Part shown: one piece after another, positions 60,150 through 64,000 of the stretch
Layout: the number at the start of each line of letters is the position of its first letter
How positions within the stretch are numbered: the stretch's first letter is position 1
Source of the DNA: Poecilobothrus nobilitatus
Lineage: Eukaryota > Arthropoda > Insecta > Diptera > Dolichopodidae
NCBI GenBank assembly: GCA_947095535.1
Contig: OX352774.1
Location: forward strand, 115,323,996 to 115,387,995
DNA length: 64,000 bases
Reading direction: 5' to 3'
Made by a program: the position numbers and the translations under genes
Notes under the pieces: model-generated
What the model was told of the DNA's origin: nothing
Database searches by the model: none
Seen by the model: only the letters and a program-made list of their open reading frames with translations

Positions 60150-60760
60150 AAGTGTAAGCAAGAGTGTAGAGTTAATTGTCTCAACTCTAGGATAGCAGCA
60201 CGAACAAATATATACTGTTTATATAAAATTTAATGATGTTTCAGTTCTTTTTTAAGTTCTAACTTAATTAAGTACTGAGATATTTGTATGTAAATTTCAG
60301 AATTGTATGACAGCTACTCAACTCTAAACATTTCTCCAAACCAAACAATTTTAAAAAAATTGATGCCATAATGCTACTTGATTGTATTTTAGAAAATTTT
60401 GGACGTCTAGCTGTTAAAAATAGTAAGATATGAACTTATAGATTTACCCAAACCTGCATCTAGCCAAACCTGTTCCGTTAGAGTAACCAAATTTTGGAGA
60501 AATCGTTTGACAAAAACTTATTAACTTTTTTTATTTAACTAATTCAATAACGGAACTGACATTTAGATAAAAATGAAATAAAAAAAAATTCAAATTCCTT
60601 AAAGCTTCCTTAAGGCTTAATTATTTCCGTGCAAGCGGACGGAGCGTCGCACATAGCTAAATTGGCTCAGAACTGAACTGAACTGAGCAAGAACATTATT
60701 ACAACCTCAAAGAAAGAGATTTGAATTAGAAAAATCCCACCAAACTAATTTTTATACCCA
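60150..60760 (-). mobile_element. DINE-like family F2 element, copy E
   Basis: The minus-strand element's 5' end at about 60760 reads TTTGGGTATAAAAATTAG. Next come TTCTGAGCCAATTTAGCTAT, GTGCGACGCTCCGTCCGC (about 60635-60675) and GAGTAGCTGTCATACAATTC (about 60300-60320). The 3' hairpin is AGAGTT, 9 nt, AACTCT (about 60168-60188), then ACACTCTTGCTTACAC. It is most like the short F2 form at 33566. The segment 60557-60641 forms one arm of an inverted duplication. Confidence 0.6.
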
Positions 60761-61223
60761 AATTTCTTTTTTTTTTATAATATACAAATGTTGTAAATGA
60801 CTGTGTTATTATAATGATTGAGAACACCTTTTTTTAATTTTATAAGAACTGATTAAGTTAAAAAAACTATAACCGTTTACGTTTACTTTTTAGCTAAGAT
60901 TTTGAAAAAAAAAATTAAGGAAGCAAAGGACAATTGGTAATCTTAGCTGATCTAGAGCAAAATACAGTTGAAACAAATATGATAATAAGCTATGTAAATT
61001 GTTATATTCAGAACTTTCATCTGAAAGAAGAGTCCAACAGGATTAAAAAAAGAAGTTTGAAAAAAATTATCCATAATTCCATTTATTTAACCATTTAGGG
61101 TTTCACGGAAATAATTAAGCCTTAAGGAAAAAAGGAAGCCTTTCCGCCTGCACGGAAATAATTAAGCCTTAAGGAAGCTTTAAGGAATTTGAATTTTTTT
61201 TTTATTTCATTTTTATCTAAACG
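60557..61223. repeat. Inverted duplication of an ~80-bp F2 segment
   Basis: The left arm (about 60557-60641) and right arm (about 61142-61223) are complements over about 80 bp with only a few differences: TTTAGATAAAAATGAAATAA, an A run, TTCAAATTCCTTAAAGCTTC, CTTAAGGCTTAATTATTTCC, GTGCA.GCGG. CACGGAAATAATTAAGCCTT, AAGGAA is repeated once more at 61104. The arms are separated by about 500 bp. Confidence 0.8.
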
Positions 61224-62014
61224 CAGGAATTAATAACTGTCCACCTTTTTGAAAATTGTATGAAGGGAGAAAGTGACTACTAAAGAAACTAATTTATTAC
61301 TTTTTATAGATAGTGATCATCATGATTACCACCTATTGGGTATTAACTGAATACACACTTAACTGAGATATTACAAAATTTCCAATAATTATAAGAAATT
61401 TAAACCAACTACAGAATATGATATGATTCGATGTGTTAAAAAAGTATGCGTTTAAAGTGATCGTTTTTTGATATCGTCAAAACAATAATTGAAAATTTAT
61501 TTTAATTTCAAAATAATGTTTTCTTTCAAATCACAGGCGGAAATGAAAACTATAATTAACGTTTCGAAGCATGCTATTGATTTTTTTTTTAGAGTATAAA
61601 ATAAATGTTTAATTAATCACCCTTTTACACGTTTATTAAAGGCATCGGTGATCATAAAACCAAATATTTTTTATATATATATCATTGGCAAATTAATTCT
61701 TTTAAGGTACAGTTTTGATAAACTAATAAATAAAAAACTTTGTAGACATTTTCTAGAGTTCTTCCTTATAATAAAAAAGTAATAACTTTTACTAGTTACT
61801 AATCTCAGAGTAAAATATATGAAGGTAGCTAGAATGTTTCGAAAAAATGAATTTCAGGAATTGGCAATAGAAAAGACTGCACAGATATCGAAATATAGAA
61901 TTAGATGTAACCTAAACAATTGGCAAAAAGCGCAACAATTACCGCAAATATTGTAATAAATTAAAGAATTATAAGTAAAAGAATTATAAATACAGTAAGT
62001 TTAGTAGAGTTATT
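61224..62014. other. AT-rich stretch, no feature recognised
   Basis: No supported feature. Confidence 0.35.
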
Positions 62015-62111
62015 CTCCCTTACGACATTTACAGCCACGCCTGAACAGGAAAGACTGTGTAATTTTCTGTCCACATTTATGTGGCAGAGAAATGCATTAA
62101 AAAAAAAAAAT
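62015..62111 (+). repeat. SINE-A copy 3, 5'-truncated
   Basis: CTCCCTTACGACATTTACAG, CCACGCCTGAACAGGAAAG, ACTGTGTAATTTTCTGTCC, ACATTTATGTGGCAGAGAAA, TGCATT and an A-tail at 62097-62110. The tRNA-like head is absent. The A-tail is followed directly by an F2 element. Confidence 0.8.
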
Positions 62112-62560
62112 CTAGTTCTAAGGTTATAATAAATTGTGCAATTACGTTTGAGACACTATAAATCAGACCAGGATTAAATTCTGAGTTGATTTAGTTATGT
62201 AGGTTCATCCTTCTGTCGACACGATAACTCAAAACATAATGGAGCTAGGATTCTGAAATTTTCATGTCATTACCATCTTCTCTATGGAAGTTCGAATGGC
62301 GTGTTGGAGTAGCTTTCATACAACTTCTCTTTTTAATAACTGCATAACTCAGTGTTTAATTAAACTATGGATATCTGAAATTTTGTCGGAAGAAGTTAAG
62401 TTTTATGCCAACGCGTTTTGTAAAATTGGGTTGATCTAACGCAATGGGTTCGGGTGGCTTTTACCCAACTGCGAAATTTATATCCTTATATAAATCATTC
62501 GACTTATGCTATAAAGTATATAGTATCAGAATGTTTTGAAATATTATGTAAAAAAATAAT
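62112..62560 (+). mobile_element. DINE-like family F2 element, copy D (partial)
   Basis: It starts TTCTAAGGTTATAATAAATT, like TTCAAGGGTATAATAAATTT of copy C after the 5' foldback. ATTCTGAGTTGATTTAGTTA, TGTAGGTTC (about 62180), CACGATAACTCAAAACATAA, TGGAGCTAGG and two GGTTCGGGTGGCTTTTACCC/GTTGGAGTAGCTTTCATAC units follow. The 3' hairpin and end are missing. Confidence 0.65.
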
Positions 62561-62571
62561 GATTTAAAAAG

Positions 62572-62720
62572 AAAACAAGGCAGGATATAAACCAACGTTT
62601 TTTAAAACTACACATTTTTCAAAAGGCAACACAAACTGTTTACAAATTGTCACTTGCTTCAAAATTTGAAAATTTTCTTAGAATTTCATATAAAAAGAAA
62701 AATGTGAAAAATAAACAAAC
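62572..62720 (-). mobile_element. DINE-like family F3, 3' end fragment
   Basis: AACAAGGCAGGATATAAACC, AACGTTTTTTAAAACTACAC, then CAAACTGTTTACAAATTGTC, ACTTGCTTCAAAATTTG match the 3'-terminal part of F3 at 26672-26780. It abuts the remains of F2 copy D. Confidence 0.6.
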
Positions 62721-62769
62721 ATTTCATTCAATTTGAACTCTGAATAATTAAGAAAAACTACACATATAA

Positions 62770-63210
62770 TATTATAAAGTTGAAGCTTTTAATTTTGCTT
62801 TTTATTTTGAAAAAAATTTTACAGATGGAAAAGAAAATTTTACAAACGCACTCTTGCAGTTAAGCGATGTAAAAGTATTGATAGTAAGATTTTTGACACC
62901 AGTCCTCAAAAAGTATCGTCTAAAAGAAAACGTACCAAATTTTGCGAAGATTTATTTGTATTTATATGTATTTGTAAATATAAATGCGTACAAAAATTTA
63001 TTGTTTTTTATTTTCATAAACAACCTAATACTATGCTTTTGCGAAGAAGTCCCCGTATCTTGGGAATCAGAAATCGAACCGTCATGTTTAAAAAAAATAA
63101 TCACCGATTTTGTAGGAAAATTTAAATATGAAAAAAAAAGTAAAATAAGTTTCAATTACAGTATCAGGGAACTAAGTTTTTTAAATCACATCGGCTCTCA
63201 ACATATGTAG
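62770..63210 (+). CDS. Unassigned open reading frame, possible exon remnant
   Basis: A 146-codon frame is open between stops. That is unusual here: with about 75% A+T a stop is expected roughly every 11-12 codons, so a chance frame of this length in the window is unlikely (my rough estimate is 0.02 expected). No ATG begins it; a TTTTACAG|ATGG at 62817-62828 looks like a splice acceptor. The protein has KENFTNALLQLSDVKVLIVR early, a hydrophobic middle (LFFIFINNLILCF, about residue 82 of the open frame), and a polar end (EEVPVSWESEIEPSCLKKI, FVGKFKYEKKSK, SFNYSIRELSFLNHIG). I recognise no domain. It could be a host exon, the edge of an unknown transposon gene, or chance. Confidence 0.25.
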   Translation, partial: YYKVEAFNFAFYFEKNFTDGKENFTNALLQLSDVKVLIVRFLTPVLKKYRLKENVPNFAKIYLYLYVFVNINAYKNLLFFIFINNLILCFCEEVPVSWESEIEPSCLKKIITDFVGKFKYEKKSKISFNYSIRELSFLNHIGSQHM

Positions 63211-64000
63211 ACTTCTCCAAAATAACAGCCAATATTTATAAAAGTCAGTATTGATAAAAGTGAAATTCGAAACGACACTGTTCGTCATTGCAGAATCTGT
63301 GTGGTGCCCCAATTCTCATGATGCCCTAAATAAGTGCTCAGTTTCCTTATAGTTTAATCGAGTACTGGTCACCAAATATAGTCATTTCCGACTAAATGAA
63401 AAGATATAAACTTTGAGTTCCTTCAATATTTATTTTAAGTATATGATTCATAAAACTCTTAAAATGTTTAAGAATATTTTGTGCAACATTGTGTTTAAAC
63501 AATATTATGCTCTGCAACACACAAATTATAGGTTCAAATGTTCTTTAAAATCAAACACGTACATTATTAAGAAGTATTTTTTATGTCACGATTGACTTCT
63601 CTTTTCAGCCTGCAGGTATTATAATAGATAAAAAAAAAAAAAGTTCTAAGAATTATTTTTTGAGACGGAATGAACTTCTCATATTATAAAGAGCTATTTA
63701 TTCTTATCACTATCAGATTAAATTTTTCTTGGGCAATAAAATTTAATAACCGTTAAAAATAAATACAATTATTTGGTCATTAATTTTAATTTAAAAAACA
63801 AAAAGAGAAGAACGACTGTAACGATCATTACTCTACAATTATAATAATTATTTGAAAAAAAGACTTTACAAATTAATTATTTTTTTTTTTTTATAATTAA
63901 TTAATTTTTTTTTTTTGTTTTAATGAGTTACAATCATTATAAAGAATGATAAAAATTTACGAATTTTAAAAAAAATTTTGGATAAAGAAATTCAAGAAAA
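63211..64000. other. AT-rich stretch after the open frame
   Basis: Positions 63230-63400 are less AT-rich and include CGTCATTGCAGAATCTGTGT, but no frame stays open for long. The final 400 bp are A/T runs. Confidence 0.35.

Overview
The window is about 75% A+T eukaryotic DNA and looks like an insect, most probably a fly. The reasons are TACA/TATG microsatellites, abundant A and T runs, and many short rolling-circle-type elements carrying the 'GTCGATTAAGCCATGTCCGTCC...' module and a following 'ATAACTCAAAAACTAA' module, which I associate with the DINE-1/INE-1 (Helentron-associated) repeats of Diptera. I find no intact host gene, rRNA, functional tRNA, CRISPR or operon-like structure. The window is best read as intergenic or deep intronic DNA that has accumulated transposable elements. 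All assignments rest on reading the sequence by eye, without database searches.

Layout. 0-1 kb: a complete 660-bp hAT-like MITE with an exact 8-bp target duplication. 3-3.9 kb: a tRNA-derived SINE (SINE-A) and a degenerate tandem repeat. 4.36-4.97 kb: DINE-like family F3. 5.4-6.96 kb: a decayed non-LTR reverse transcriptase. 7.8-9.06 kb: two small inverted-repeat elements. 10.3-11.15 kb: F3. 13-13.95 kb: SINE-A joined to DINE-like family F1. 16.0-18.5 kb: a DINE-like F2 element split by a 5'-truncated LINE (240-aa RT C-terminus). 19.3-24.8 kb: pieces of jockey-like LINE 3' ends and a small Helitron with canonical termini. 24.8-30.6 kb: mostly unique AT-rich DNA with one F3 copy. 30.6-31.05 kb: SINE-B. 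33.4-39.5 kb: a nest of pogo/Tigger-like terminal repeats containing an F2 copy, two further inverted-repeat elements and a recent 167-bp tandem duplication. 42.6-47.1 kb: SINE-B and SINE-C. 48.5-50.6 kb: F2 (the uninterrupted paralogue of the 16-kb copy) and SINE-B. 51.0-52.8 kb: two F1 elements head to tail. 57.05-57.87 kb: RNase H and C-terminus of another LINE. 57.9-62.8 kb: F3 and F2 fragments, an inverted duplication and SINE-A. 62.77-63.2 kb: an unassigned open frame.

How the parts relate. Three element families (F1, F2, F3) differ in sequence but end alike: a short 3' hairpin, about 10-16 nt, then a CTTGTTT/CTCGTTT-type end. F1 carries a variable number of ~150-bp central repeats. The SINE-B family shares its 3' tail, including a CTCC...GGAG hairpin, with the LINE inserted at 17 kb, which suggests that this LINE (or a relative) mobilised SINE-B. 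Two sites preserve both filled and empty versions of an insertion inside the window, so the order of events can be read directly.
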